DNA from: Bremia lactucae
Lineage: Eukaryota; Oomycota; Peronosporomycetes; Peronosporales; Peronosporaceae
NCBI RefSeq assembly: GCF_004359215.1
Contig: NC_090621.1
Span: forward strand, 2,905,126 to 2,969,125
Reading direction: 5' to 3'
Length of the DNA: 64,000 nt
Shown here: positions 32,400-43,412 of the stretch, in pieces
How the letters are laid out: every line of letters begins with the position of its first letter
Position numbering within the stretch: the first letter of the stretch is position 1
Program-made: the position numbers and the translations under genes
Notes under the pieces: model-generated
What the model was told of the DNA's origin: nothing
The model's database searches: none
Seen by the model: only the letters and a program-made list of their open reading frames with translations

Positions 32400-33581
32400 G
32401 GTGCTTACTGTTGTAACACGGAAATATCTTGTATACGCATGACGATCTGATAGAATTTATCCATCAGATCCATTGACAAAAAGATAGTACTCAGTGACAT
32501 ACCACCAATGACTAAGATTTTTCTTGACATCGGCTTTTGAGCCGGTATAGTTGCAGCGTTCGGTTTATTGAATGCATGCACAATCCGCCGTCCTCCTGTT
32601 GCTTTACGCACATAAAAGGTCGGGGAGCTATGTGGGGAAGTTGATTTCACATGGTCCGCTGCTAAGCGTTCGGCAAAGAATTTGTCGATCGCTATTGATT
32701 GTTCACGCCATCACTTCATGACACAGTATTTTGAACCTGACAATAGGTCTATTTCGTGTCGAGTGCCTTTATCATTAGGCAAATCGTACGATACTGATTC
32801 AGGAAAGACATCCTTGAATTCTATGAAATCCTTATACAAAGGGTTTGTCTTCAAAGGCTCCCAGAATTAGGACGTAAAACGATCAATTCGAGTGTTCTCA
32901 TCGAGGACATGCCCTGCTTCAAATCCAGATGCTCGGCTCGAGCCCTAATTTCGGCACGTGGCGGCTCAAATATATGTCTGAGTCGTGTCTTACATACCTC
33001 ATACGACTTAAAGACTAATGGGTCATCAAGCTTGAGCCCCAAGGCCCAAAACTTGGAAGTTCCGGCTAAGCCGGACATGCCAAATTTTACTTTCGTTGCA
33101 TTATCATTGATACGGCGAGCTTTTATGGCGTCGTCTACCATCTCAAAAGGGAGTCGCCTTCGACTGCCTTATAATTAAACACTTATCTTTTTCAGTTTTC
33201 GGTTCGACGCGGAAGCATCGGCCCATTATCAGCATTTGCGTGCTGCTGTCTCAATAGTTCCAATTGTTGAGAGCCCTGCTAATGAAGCAAGGCTACTTTA
33301 TTACGGGCCGCGTCGAGTCCGTGTTGTATGAACTCGGCTATGGCCGCATGCTGTCCATCTCTTCCCAGAGTGTACATATGGCGCCAACGGCTAGGTCATT
33401 TAAATGAGTAAGCCCTTCACGCCCAGTGTGGTAGCCTTCCTAAGGGGTTGAAAAGCTCCCTCCTTCTTTATCCAACATGGTAAGGTTGAATGAAACGTGC
33501 GTAGGTCGTTAAACGGACTACAAAGTACTACCAGGTGTAACGGGGCACCTTTCACTAGTTGTGATCACTGTTGGTTCACCT
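32400..33581 (-). mobile_element. Gyp-2 fragment with gag fused to RT by deletion
   Basis: From the right on the minus strand: LTR start TGTAACGGGGCACC (33536 to the gap at 33582), a PBS-like CCTGGTAGTACTTTGTAGTCC, gag N-terminal half (about 33400-32908, KSWALGLKL-like core), then directly RT N-terminal sequence (32880-32405). The rest of gag and the protease are missing. Ends where the Gyp-1 fragment begins. Confidence 0.65.
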
Positions 33582-33681
33582 NNNNNNNNNNNNNNNNNNN
33601 NNNNNNNNNNNNNNNNNNNNNNNNNNNNNNNNNNNNNNNNNNNNNNNNNNNNNNNNNNNNNNNNNNNNNNNNNNNNNNNNN

Positions 33682-33941
33682 AGACCCACCTGTTCCGCTT
33701 GGAACTGGATACGCTTGAAGAAGCAATATCCGTAGCGGAACAGGAGGACTTTAGCTTGAGACAGGCTCAAGCTAGTTCGTCATCGTATCGTCCTTCAAAA
33801 CGACACAAGCTGGGAGGTCCAGAACCGATGGACCTCTCTTATGTCGAAAGCGAGAAACCTTGTTTCTCCAGCAATAAGCGATTGCAGAAATGCAGTCGCT
33901 GTCAAAAATTCGGTACTGGGCGTGGGGCACTACACTCATGA
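33682..33941 (+). pseudogene. Gag fragment (Gyp-3 type), right of a gap
   Basis: Encodes EAISVAEQEDFSLRQAQASS, YRPSKRHKLGGPEPMDLSY and the start of a zinc knuckle (CSRCQKF) that then shifts frame. The same protein is encoded at 57983-57534 on the minus strand, so this segment is the outer end of the left arm of the large inverted repeat. Confidence 0.75.
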
Positions 33942-33988
33942 GCGTAGTGTCCTATGTGACCCCGTGACAGAAGGCCGCCGGATCACCT

Positions 33989-34267
33989 GTGGACGAGTCT
34001 GTTAAACCTTTGGGTTCTAACGTGACAATCAGAGAGGTGATGACGAGGTTGATCGACTCGTCAGACCTCTTTGGTGGGGAGTCATCTGACGATGATTACG
34101 TGGGCGATGATTATTCTGGTGACTTTAGTATGCTTCCTTCGGAACTAAGTGGTCGTGAAGGGAAGACTGTTACTGGTGGTGCTAGTTTGCATCACCAGGA
34201 AAGAAGTGATTCTAGGGATCGCTTCAAAGGCCAAGTTAACGCTACCGTTAACGTGAGCCAACAGTAG
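33989..34267 (+). pseudogene. Frame antisense to Gyp-2, acidic protein segment (copy 3)
   Basis: 92 codons open: VKPLGSNVTIREVMTRLIDS, then Ser/Asp-rich GGESSDDDYVGDDYSGDF, then a polar tail. Its 5' part continues (in a lost N-terminus) the frame seen at 4518-4796. The mirror copy at about 57061-56760 is frameshifted. The opposite (gag/pol) strand has no comparable frame here. No known family is recognised. Confidence 0.5.
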
Positions 34268-34589
34268 AGGAACCGCAATACGTTGCAATTTGCTCCTGAA
34301 AAGAGTCATTGCTTGCCCTCTAAGGGTAACCTAATTCATTGGTCTGGTATGACCAACGAATTCCGTACTCGACTCATTTAGGCTTCACAAGCCTGGTGAG
34401 GGTGAAACGGAATCCTTCACCGGTGCCTTTGGCCAGCACCGTGGAACACTCGTAAACGGGCAAAAGATGGCAAACCTCTGTTCCAACCTTGGACAGCCTT
34501 TGTACAGAATTGTGTAAAGCATAGGCCATGAGGTATGGCCTGACAAGCTGAACTCTTTGCGTGAACGGCTCAAAACAGGACCGTAGTCG

Positions 34590-35333
34590 GTGCACGCTAT
34601 AATTTGCACCTTCTGTCTAGAAAGGCAGGGATTCCTTGCCTCTCGTGGGGGGACTCATGTCCATGCTGCTTTTAGGGTGCAGGTCATGCCCCTAAGGAAG
34701 CATATTCCTTTAAAGATCCTTATTGGAAGAACGCTCATCTCTTACAAGATGCTTCAAGAGATTAAGAACCTTCAATTATTTTACAAGCGCGGGAAGCACT
34801 CGTTCCGATGTACCTTCTGTCGAGGAGTATGGGTCTCGTCTGCAGAACGAGAGCCGTAACATCCAATATCAGTTGGAGACGAGGTTCCCAACTATCAAGC
34901 GAGAATGGAATTCCTCGCTAACGATCCATATACTCGTCCAAACACCCTTTACTTCACGGTGGTTCGAGAAGCTTTCAACAAAAAAATGCTTCTCACCAAT
35001 CGAATCCGTCAACCGATATGGAGGGGGAGAAAAAATTGGGTCCGCCTCGTCTGACGAGCCCGAATTATTATCGTGTTTTGGATCACACCTTTCTTTTTTA
35101 GGGAAAATATTGATCGTGAGCGATCCTGTCGCAGCGAGTTAGCGGTGACTAACGACAATGTTTCGCATGACCAATTGAGAAACTGGGCGCAGGTTGGGAC
35201 TGCAAACAAAAGAACACATCTGTCCCATCAGAACGAGCTGGTGACAGCTCGACAGAAGACCTCTTCCTTGAAGGAAAGATTTGATTGTCTGGTTCGTGAG
35301 ATTCAGATTCTGTTCCGAGCCATAAGGCTTTAG
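34590..35333 (+). pseudogene. Continuation of the antisense frame; coiled-coil end
   Basis: Overlapping plus-strand frames (34590-34859, 34723-35142, 35073-35333) make sense as one protein interrupted by small indels: a basic segment (FRVQVMPLRKHIPLKILIGR), RLQNESRNIQYQLETRF, then NENELV-like SLKERFDCLVREIQILF, which is heptad-like. The right-arm copy (55964-55752 minus) encodes the same words (RSELAV / HDQLRNWAQVG). The protein is unrecognised. Confidence 0.45.
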
Positions 35334-36239
35334 CTAGGGACCATCAGGCTTTGGCGGATGCCCTAGACCGTACCGGTATAATCCAGAATCGAAAGAAGCC
35401 TTGTGTTAATCATACGGACTGAGAAGCCCAACATAAAATGTTGGATACATACGCATACTACGAGGCAGCTCGATCGTGTACGCGTTGCCTTTGCGGTGCA
35501 ATACACAAACGGGTCAATTTACCTGGGCTGTAATTTATAACCTCCCACATTTGCCACTACATGTTTTGGTAGGTTTACAGTAGACAGTTGGACTAGGTCA
35601 TTAACATAATATGGAAGTAAGGTCAATGCGTAGAATACGGATGTTATTTTAATTAACAGTGAAGTAGACAAACTCAGTAATAATATGCTATCACTGACTT
35701 TGAAAACGATGCTAAAAGACTCAGCATCGAAAACAATATTATTAATTAGAGCGATAATACTATCAACAATGAGGAGATTGATATCTCCGCAGTGCGAGCC
35801 GGTCGCACTAAAAATAGAAATAAAACCGAGTCAGCAGGTGATTTCCTGCTGGATCTAGAAGCAGTAGTCTATTTTGTACAGGATCCCATCGCTGATTCGG
35901 TGAACTGACAGAAACGAAACTCTGGCATAAATAAAAGAGCAACTATGGAGCTAATGCTTGATGAGCAAGAGCTAAAAGGTTCTTACTCGATAAATAAGAG
36001 TCACTCTTAAACAACAGGTTGGGTATACGTAGGTAGCGTAAGCCATTCACGAAAAAATAATGTATGCTCTGTCGAAGCATCCACTGCATTGTTGATGGCA
36101 CATTTTTCTGGCGAGAACTTGCTCCAACATGTACTGGACGTATCCGCGAAGAATTTATTATGGGTTCGGTTTGCAGGCTCGGATTGACCATCTCTTCCAA
36201 TGATCAGAAGTTAAGATTTCAACTATGTTCCAAGTGATT

Positions 36240-36780
36240 TGAACACAGTTTGCCAAAATTCCGCCGTGAATCAAGGGTCTCAATCTGAGACCAGCTCACG
36301 AGTAATCCATAGAGTCGAAATATCGTGTCAACAAGACACGAGCATAACCTTTGGCTGTGATCGACTCCGGGACGGCAGCAAGATGTAGCATCTTGCTTGA
36401 ACGATCACGGAAATAAGAATACCATTATTCTTGTTACTGCCTTCAGGGTCCAAAGACGAACTCCACATATACGGAAAACCAACACTCTGTCGGAAAAAAA
36501 GAGGCTATAACGGAGCACGGGATGATGCACTGGGCTTTACCCGTTGACAAACTTTGCAAGCACATATGTACTTGCGGACGAATTCATACTGGCGTGGCCA
36601 GTAGAAGTCGCGAGTTATTGTGAGGCAAGTCTTCTCACGTCCACGATGACCACTTTTTGGTGCATCGTGGCACTCATATATGATGCGTAATCGCAAATCA
36701 TTATGGGTGGGGATGACGACCCGAGGATTGTCGCTAGCAATGGCTGTGTAATACAATAACCATTGAGAGTTATATATCAA
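36240..36780 (-). pseudogene. Gyp-2 integrase (copy B1)
   Basis: The HHCC zinc-finger segment is intact at 36780-36505: H in ECHDAPKSGHRGREKT and CACKVCQRVKPSASS, with ITRDFYWPRQYEFVRKY between. The core follows in a broken form to about 36240, and 36200-35943 encodes the C-terminal NGLRYLRIPNLLF part. Integrase inserts the cDNA into the genome; this copy is frameshifted. Confidence 0.8.
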
Positions 36781-36867
36781 TCTGCTGAGGATCGATACAA
36801 TGTCGACAACCCTTTTAAGAATTGTTGATATGAATTTCTAAGGTAATTTATCAACCCTTGTAGAGCT

Positions 36868-37301
36868 TTATTTTCTTGATAAGCTCCTTAAACGTCGTCG
36901 AGTGTTTCTTGACGTCGGAACACTTATTGTTGCAACAGATGCCTTATGCTCACTGTTAATTCGCGCAGCCGGCACAAAATCGGGCCGGCGTAAATTGGCA
37001 TCAGCGACGACGTTAAGTCGTTTTAGTTTATACTCCACGGAGAATAAGACTCCGCGAACAAAGACAACCATCTCGTCATTCCTTGCGAGAGGTGTGGACT
37101 GTTTACGGCCGTGCGTAATGACGCATGGTCCGTATATACAATGAACGGTCTATTTCCCAAAAGATAGGCCCTTAACATAGCCAGTGCGTATTTCATGGCA
37201 AAGAGTTCCTTGTCATGCTTTGGATACTTGCGTTCAGCTGGTTGAAGCTGACGCGATTGATAACAGACGACGCTCTCTGCGCAGTCTGTGACATTTTGCA
37301 T
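36868..37301 (-). pseudogene. Gyp-2 RNase H (copy B1)
   Basis: VVCYQSRQLQPAERKYPKHDKELFAMKYALAM in two pieces is the RNase H core with the conserved Glu (KELFAMKYAL). It is followed by YTDHASLRTAV with a conserved Asp, and then (37071-36868) the connection VEYKLKRLNVVADANLRRPDF. Confidence 0.8.
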
Positions 37302-37599
37302 TAACGCGCAGCCGATTGCAAAATTCTGGCGTTAAGATTACATGAATGGTCGGTCCTTGTCCGCAATCGCCAATCCTGGCGAATGCGTCAAGCGCTGCTT
37401 GTTACCCTCAAAGGAACGCTGACAATCAGCGCTTCTTATAACCGCTTTACAATTTCTTCATCAAAAAAGAAATATGTACTGTCGTTTTGGAATATTTGCG
37501 GGAGAATTTGTGCAGGTACGTCGCTTAGCCGAGGAACTTTTGGAGTCGCTTGATATCGACTGGCACAGGTTAATCCGTTTACGCCTTGATCTTTTCAGG

Positions 37600-38500
37600 A
37601 TCCGGGCGTACACCGTATTTACTCACAATGCACCCAAGAATGGTATTTCTCTTGCAGCGAATATACACTTCTTGTAATTTTTATACCAGTTGTCCGAACC
37701 TTTCGCACGTGGGTAGGATGTACGTCAACGTCCGAGTTTCCATTCATGGCTCTGCTATGAATGAAAATATCATCAAAATCACTCGGTAGGAAATTCGGCA
37801 CCGAACTTAACAGATTTGGTTACACATCAATCTAATATAACAGGGGCATTTCTAAGTCCCTGTGGCATGCTGACTGCTGTGAACGAGATATCCTGTTCAC
37901 GCATAAGGATCTGATAGATTCCATCCATTAGATCCATCGTCGAAAAGATAGAAATTTGTGACATACCCTCAATGATTACGTATTTTCGTCGTATCGGCGT
38001 TTGAGCCGTACCGTTGCAGCACTCAATTTATTGAATGCATGCACAATCCGCCATCTTTCTGTTGCTTTACGCACACAGAAGATTGGAGAGCTATGTGGGG
38101 AAGTTGACTCCCTCACATGGCCTGCTGCGAAGCGTTCGGCAAAAAAAATTGTCGATGGCTGTTACTTGTTCACGAGGCAATGGCCATTGCTTCTTGACAC
38201 AGTATTTCGAGCTTGGGATCAGGTCGATTTCGTGCGAGTGCCGGTACTGATTCAGGAAGACATCCTTGTATTCTAATAAATCCTTATATAAAGGGTTTGT
38301 TTTCGAAGACTCCCAGGATTGGAACGTAAAACGATCCGTCCGAGTCTTCTCATCGAGGACACTTTCGTCCACCGATGAGCTGCTGAGAAATCGTTCGTTC
38401 ATAGGAAATACTATTGCCGACCCAATATCGGCCACGTAGTTGTCACCCGTGACAAGTACGTAGATCTGCTTGACTTTGCCACTACACAGATCACGCAAGA
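37600..38500 (-). pseudogene. Gyp-2 reverse transcriptase (copy B1)
   Basis: N-terminal block KKQWPLPREQV (38498-38091 frame) and the palm block SDFDDIFIHSRAM (codons 37780-37769), where the usual aromatic residue before FDD is replaced by Asp. The middle is broken by frameshifts. The mirror copy at 53236-53247 has YFDD. Confidence 0.8.
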
Positions 38501-39246
38501 ACCGTTACGATTCAAGCGTTGGGAATTGAGTATTTCCGAAGTTAACTTCGGAGGCGCTATTTGATCAAGTGTATAAGCGCCTACACTTGATCCACTGTTT
38601 TCTAAGACATTTAATGTCTCAGCTTTATACGTGGAACTTTTATTGAATGGTACCTGGGAATCTTTCACTGCAGGTTTCTGGGGACTTATTCCCACAGATT
38701 CTTTAAGACTTGATCCCTTTAAAGACTTAATCTTTTAAGTTTTATCCTGGGGAATATCCTACCCAACTACCTCTTGCTGTGGTTGCGCCACCACAGCGAC
38801 ATCCTTTACGATCGACTCTTCAGTCGATCTAGGACTTTTGCACTGTTTCTTATTGACAGGCGCTTCAACTTTCTTAGATGTTGCTATTCAAGCAAGCATC
38901 CTTGTTGCGTACCACTCAACTTATTCGAGTGGTCGAACTTCGACGCTGCCTGTGCTTGTGCAGCCGTCGGCATCTAACTCACAGTGTGTTGGCCATTCAC
39001 ATTGAAGTTTTTTCAAGTCATGCTAACGATCGAACCACAATCGAGGCTATCGCACTCACTCGTAGGACATCCACACGCTTGTGAACGCTCCAAGACGTTA
39101 ATCAGCTGGCCATCCGAAGAACAAGAGACAGCCATCATCCCGGCTTGATGCTGCCAAATTATACATGGCTCGTACTTTCTGAGCCATATTAATGCAAAGA
39201 TGACATTAAAATTATCATCCAAATCTAGTACGATGAAATCATCATT

Positions 39247-40616
39247 TTACTGTTTACCCTTTGACGTGTATTGAATACTATCTACACATTTGCTTACTGT
39301 TGCAGGTGCGCCTGTTGCTAGGCACCTGCCATCCTCGTTAGACGAATTCGCGCTCATTAAATTTGAATTGCGTTCTTCTAGCGGTTGGCGTCTAATAAAT
39401 TTATTCGACGCCCCACAATCGACTATGGACTTAAGTGGCAATTTATTTGGCACTTTCATTATCAGGGTGATGAGTATAACCTCATCCCCTGGGGCAGTTA
39501 AGGACAATGTTTGTGTGTGAGGAGCAACTTTCATCAAAACGCCTGCAAATTCTTTTGACGTTGCTGGATCAGTAGGGCGCTCCGCACCTACTGACCCCGA
39601 ACAATCCGCCTCGCCGTTGCGATTTCGCATCAGCGTCGGATCCGCGTACGCGCTCTTTTCGCTCAGTGATTTTATGCACTGGTCGTGGGACACTACACTC
39701 ATAGGCGTAGTGGCCCCCTTTTTGACAGCATTTACATTTCTGTAATCGTTTGTAACTTGAAGAGAGAGGTTATCGCTCTCTGCAAAGGAGAGATACATAG
39801 TACTGGACCACCGTATTCTTGTCGTCTTGGTGACGATAAGCACCAGAGTGGACGAAAGGTTGTTTATGAGTGAAAATCTCCTAATCCATAGAGATCGCTT
39901 GGTCTAGCGAATTTAATTCCAGCCGGAACAGGTGGGCCTTAACAGGACCGTCTGCGAGACATTTAATATACACAGTCACCTATGTTTGTTCATCAATTAT
40001 ATGATTCACGATACAATGACCAGGTATCGTGTATGTTGAGCATAAGTGTGTAGATTAAGCATCCCCTGTTTCAAATCCAGGAGCTTGGCTCGAGCCCTGA
40101 ATTAGCCACGTGGCGGCTCAAATGTTAGTCAATGCCGGGTCTTAGAGATTTCATACGATACAATGACTAATGGGTCGGGAAGCTTGAGACCCAAGGCCCA
40201 AGATTTGGCAAGTCCGGCAAAGTTAGACATAACTAATTTCACTTTCGTCGCATCATCACTGATACGACGAGCTTCCATGGCATCGTCTAATTCGACGAGC
40301 CATCTTAATAGAGAGTCGCGTTCAACCACCTTAACCTTAGAGCTCTCTATCTTTATCCATTAGCAGCATGTAAATGCTGCTGTCTTAACAGTTCCAACTG
40401 TTGAGCACCCTTTTCTCTTAACTCATCCGCGTGTTGAGAGCCTTGCTGGTGAAGCATGGCTAATTTCTCTTTGGCCCTGATGAGTTCGTGTTGAATGAAC
40501 TCAACAATGGCCGCATGCTGCTCATTTGTGTTCAGAGTGAACAGCATAGCGCAAACGGCTGGCCCGCCTACGACCGAGCTCATTAGTTCGATCGCTCTCC
40601 ATTCAAGATCACTCAA
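39247..40616 (-). pseudogene. Gyp-2 gag and protease start (copy B1)
   Basis: Gag N-terminus at 40616-40353 (Gln/Leu/His-rich, coiled-coil-like), core at 40329-40129 (KSWALGLKLPDPLV), and a long frame 39843-39247 running from gag into protease with the active site VDCGASNKFIR (Asp-Cys-Gly-Ala-Ser, codons 39420-39406). The zinc knuckle is damaged here; the right-arm copy still shows CNRCQKMGHYAFEC near 50900. Confidence 0.8.
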
Positions 40617-40750
40617 ATGAGTAAACCTTTCACTCGTTGTGTGACAACCTCCTTTTTAGGGTCTTGAAAGGTCCCTCCTTCTTCATCCAACATGTCCAAG
40701 TTAGATAAAACGTGCGTCGGCCATTGAACGGACTACGAAGTGCTACTGGG

Positions 40751-41511
40751 TGTAATGGGCCACCTTTCACTATTACTGATAAGTACTAGTTAACCTCACA
40801 CTGACTACAGTGTGGGTGAGGTGTCTCTAAGTTTCACGTACACAAGAGTACAGAGAAATGTTTCTATTTAGCTAAGGATATGTAGCTTTAAGGTCTCGAC
40901 TAAGTCTTGAGAATAGAGACAAAGTTAAACTGTATCAATGTATTTACTTTCCTACGTAACGATCTTCTGTTTACTACTGAACTTATTGTATTACTAATTT
41001 ACTAAGTATAGCACCTCATTGCGCACCGCACAAATGTGTCTTATAACGATTGGCGAGGTTGATTAAGACTTAGATCAACCAATCAATAGAGCTGACGTCT
41101 TGATGTATCTATATTGCCAAATTTGGTAATATTTGAACTATATAAGTCAAAATAAAAAAGATAACAATTGTGTACTTCTCAGGTTTGTACCCATCCTCTT
41201 TATTTTAGTATGAAGACTTATATAAAGTCACGACAGGATGAAGCAACGTCGTTATTAGGTGGGGTTTGGGGCTTTTTTTTATAAAAAATTGTCTTTTTAA
41301 TTAATCATAGTTTATTTCTTCTCATAGGTCATACTATTTATTAATTCTCTTATAGGAAATAATATTCATGTAACAGTACACCGGGTTCGACTTAAAGTTA
41401 AATCAAATATTTTTAGCCTCAATTTTATTAAATTTCGTAATGGTGGAATCATAATTGTGTACTTCTTAATTTCATTTTATAGGAAACAATATTTATGTAA
41501 CGCGATACAGT
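40751..41511 (-). repeat. Gyp-2 LTR (5' LTR of B1), composite
   Basis: Left end TGTAATGGGCCACC, hairpin at 40797-40814 (CACACTG ACTA CAGTGTG). Two LTR-end-like sequences occur: GTAACAGTACACCGGG near 41375-41391 and GTAACGCGATAC at 41497-41508. The right end may therefore be a partly duplicated or recombined LTR. A mirror copy is at 49679-50435. Confidence 0.7.
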
Positions 41512-41876
41512 TCAGGCTTGATATCCACCCCGATTCGTGTTTACAGGCTGAGTTACAAGCCATCGTGATTAAATAATCGTACTTGGCTGCTGTCGATAGA
41601 TCGGACAGCAAGCCTCGTGATCAAAAACCCATAGGCTGATATAATCATAAACGAACACGAAAATACGCCAGAAAGGCAAGGATGGATACTTCAATTTCTT
41701 TTCACACAAATAATATTGATATTCAAATGGTCAAATGACTGCGAAACATTTTTTCAGTTGCTTAACGAATCAAATTGCGTCAAAACACAAACAAATTTAA
41801 GATATTCAGTTAAATATTTATTCATAACGTAGTACTTCTACGGTAAAGCAGTTAATTTGTATGTGTTTGATTAAGC

Positions 41877-43317
41877 TTATTTCTTCGCTGGATTCATAAA
41901 CTGCATCATATTGATTTTCTTGGGTTTCACTGACTTGAACGATTTTCCATCTCTTGAACGAACAGCGGACCTCAAACCATCCCAAAACAATATCAATAAA
42001 AACCACCAAACGCAAAAAAATAACAACGGAAGCGACTCACAATATCTTTTGAGCTCGGCTGGAGAAACCACGATTTCCATTCGTAGTCGTATTGATTGTC
42101 TGATGTTGCGTGGCTGTATTAAAAAGTTGAGGCTGTCGAAGTTGGTCCATGAGACTCACAACTTGTAGCTCTTTCTTGTTGGAAAGAAGAGCTGTGTCTC
42201 CTTCGTTTTCACGTTCAATAAAAGCTGGTAAAGCAATAGACCCATCTAAAACGCTAGCACCTGCACTCGTACGCTTGCGTTTCTTAAAGCTTGAGGCTTT
42301 CCATTCACTTGCACGTGACTGGAGTATAGAAGTCGATACAAATCCTCCTGCTGACACGTTTTTTGGCTTGGTAAGATCCGCAAAAAGCGTTTTACGTATA
42401 TTGCCTGCCGAATTATTAAGCTGTGGTCGATCTTTTCCAGCCTTTATAAAATTTAAAGCAATATGGTGCAAACAATACTGTGTCTTTGAATATACGCGTT
42501 AGATGGAAGAAAAGAGTCCGTATTTTATATTTCCTACCTTTGCCGTATTAATGGCAACTCGACAACGAGTTTCTCCTGAGGTTTTTCCTTTACATATTCC
42601 AAAATCCATGGCTTGACCTAATTGGACAATTTCAGGTGCTAAACTGGCTTTAAATGCAAAAGTGTTCTTTTCAGTCGCGGGAAGCAACGTGGCGTTTAAA
42701 ATGGCTACAAGTGACCCAAGCGGTTCTCTCCAATGAGTAGCGTAAGCGTCTCCAAAGAGAAAAAGACTTAATTCGACCCCTTCGAGGTTTGACAAACCCC
42801 ACACCATATAGGTTGACCCATTGGCTGCTGCCTTTGATAGTGTTTTTCGCGTCATAACACCTATCGTGACCCAATCAAGCTATACAAAAACGGGTCTTTG
42901 ATTTCGAAAAAAAAAAAACTTACATAATACATTTAATCGTACCTTTTTATTCGTGAAAGTTTCTTTTGGAACACGATCTAGTTCGTGGAGCTGAATAAAC
43001 TTTCGACCTTCCATCTCCTCGCGTAGTGCCTTTGCTGAAATTAATCGATTAATGATACGCAATTTTGAAAACTCTTCTACCGCTTCACTAGTGGTTTTCG
43101 ACGATTCTATGCATTTAGTAGAGATGGTCTTCGAGTTGGATGGTTGGAGTTGTGACGTGGTAGAATCACGTTGTAACAATGGCTCCTTGGACTTGGCATG
43201 TGAAGGTGTTGCATCACGTTGACCTTGAATGGGTCGAGTGACTACTTTACCGTTGCTTTGGGAAAGACTTGACCAATTCCACTTTTGTAAGGCAGCGACC
43301 GAGTCTTCCTGATTCAT
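41877..43317 (-). CDS. MCM10: MCM10 DNA replication initiation factor
   Basis: Four exons: 43317-42943, 42879-42538, 42483-42041, 41970-41877. Introns are 63, 54 and 70 nt with GT starts. Spliced length 1254 nt, 417 aa. MCM10 loads onto replication origins, binds ssDNA and polymerase alpha, and supports CMG helicase activation in the nucleus. Signs: LRIINRLISAKALREEMEGR before the OB fold, DWVTIGVMTRKTL at its start, ELSLFLFGDAYATHW in the fold, and a zinc finger CX9CX11CX2H (CKGKTSGETRC ... YCLHH) that only forms when exons 2 and 3 are joined. The 11-residue spacing favours the AAG acceptor at 42484 over a CAG six bases further. The last exon gives KPKKINMMQFMNPAKK. It is shorter than animal MCM10 (roughly half) and lacks their C-terminal extension. 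Intron 3 ends in GAG. The 3' half is duplicated at 48669-49374. Confidence 0.9.
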
Positions 43318-43412
43318 GGCGTCAAATCGACTGTATATCCAATTTCACTTATCCGTGTTTCTTACATAATGTATCTATTTTTTTATTTGAATTATTGTCG
43401 ATTGATTACATG

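Larger units (their letters stand above)
33950..41511 (-). mobile_element. Gyp-2 gypsy element, copy B1 (near full length, dead)
   Basis: On the minus strand: 5' LTR (41511-40751), gag (40616 to about 39480), protease (active site 39420-39406), RT (38500-37600), RNase H (37301-37023), integrase (36780-36240), a long 3' region (35940-33973) and a remnant of the 3' LTR (33972-33950). The length of about 7.5 kb fits a gypsy element with an extra 3' region. Every domain has frameshifts. It forms most of the left arm of the large inverted repeat. Confidence 0.8.

Noticed and set aside
41818..42015. 65-aa minus-strand protein next to MCM10
   Set aside because: It overlaps MCM10 intron 3 and exon 4 in a wrong frame; the mirrored frame at 49212-49430 is the same shadow.
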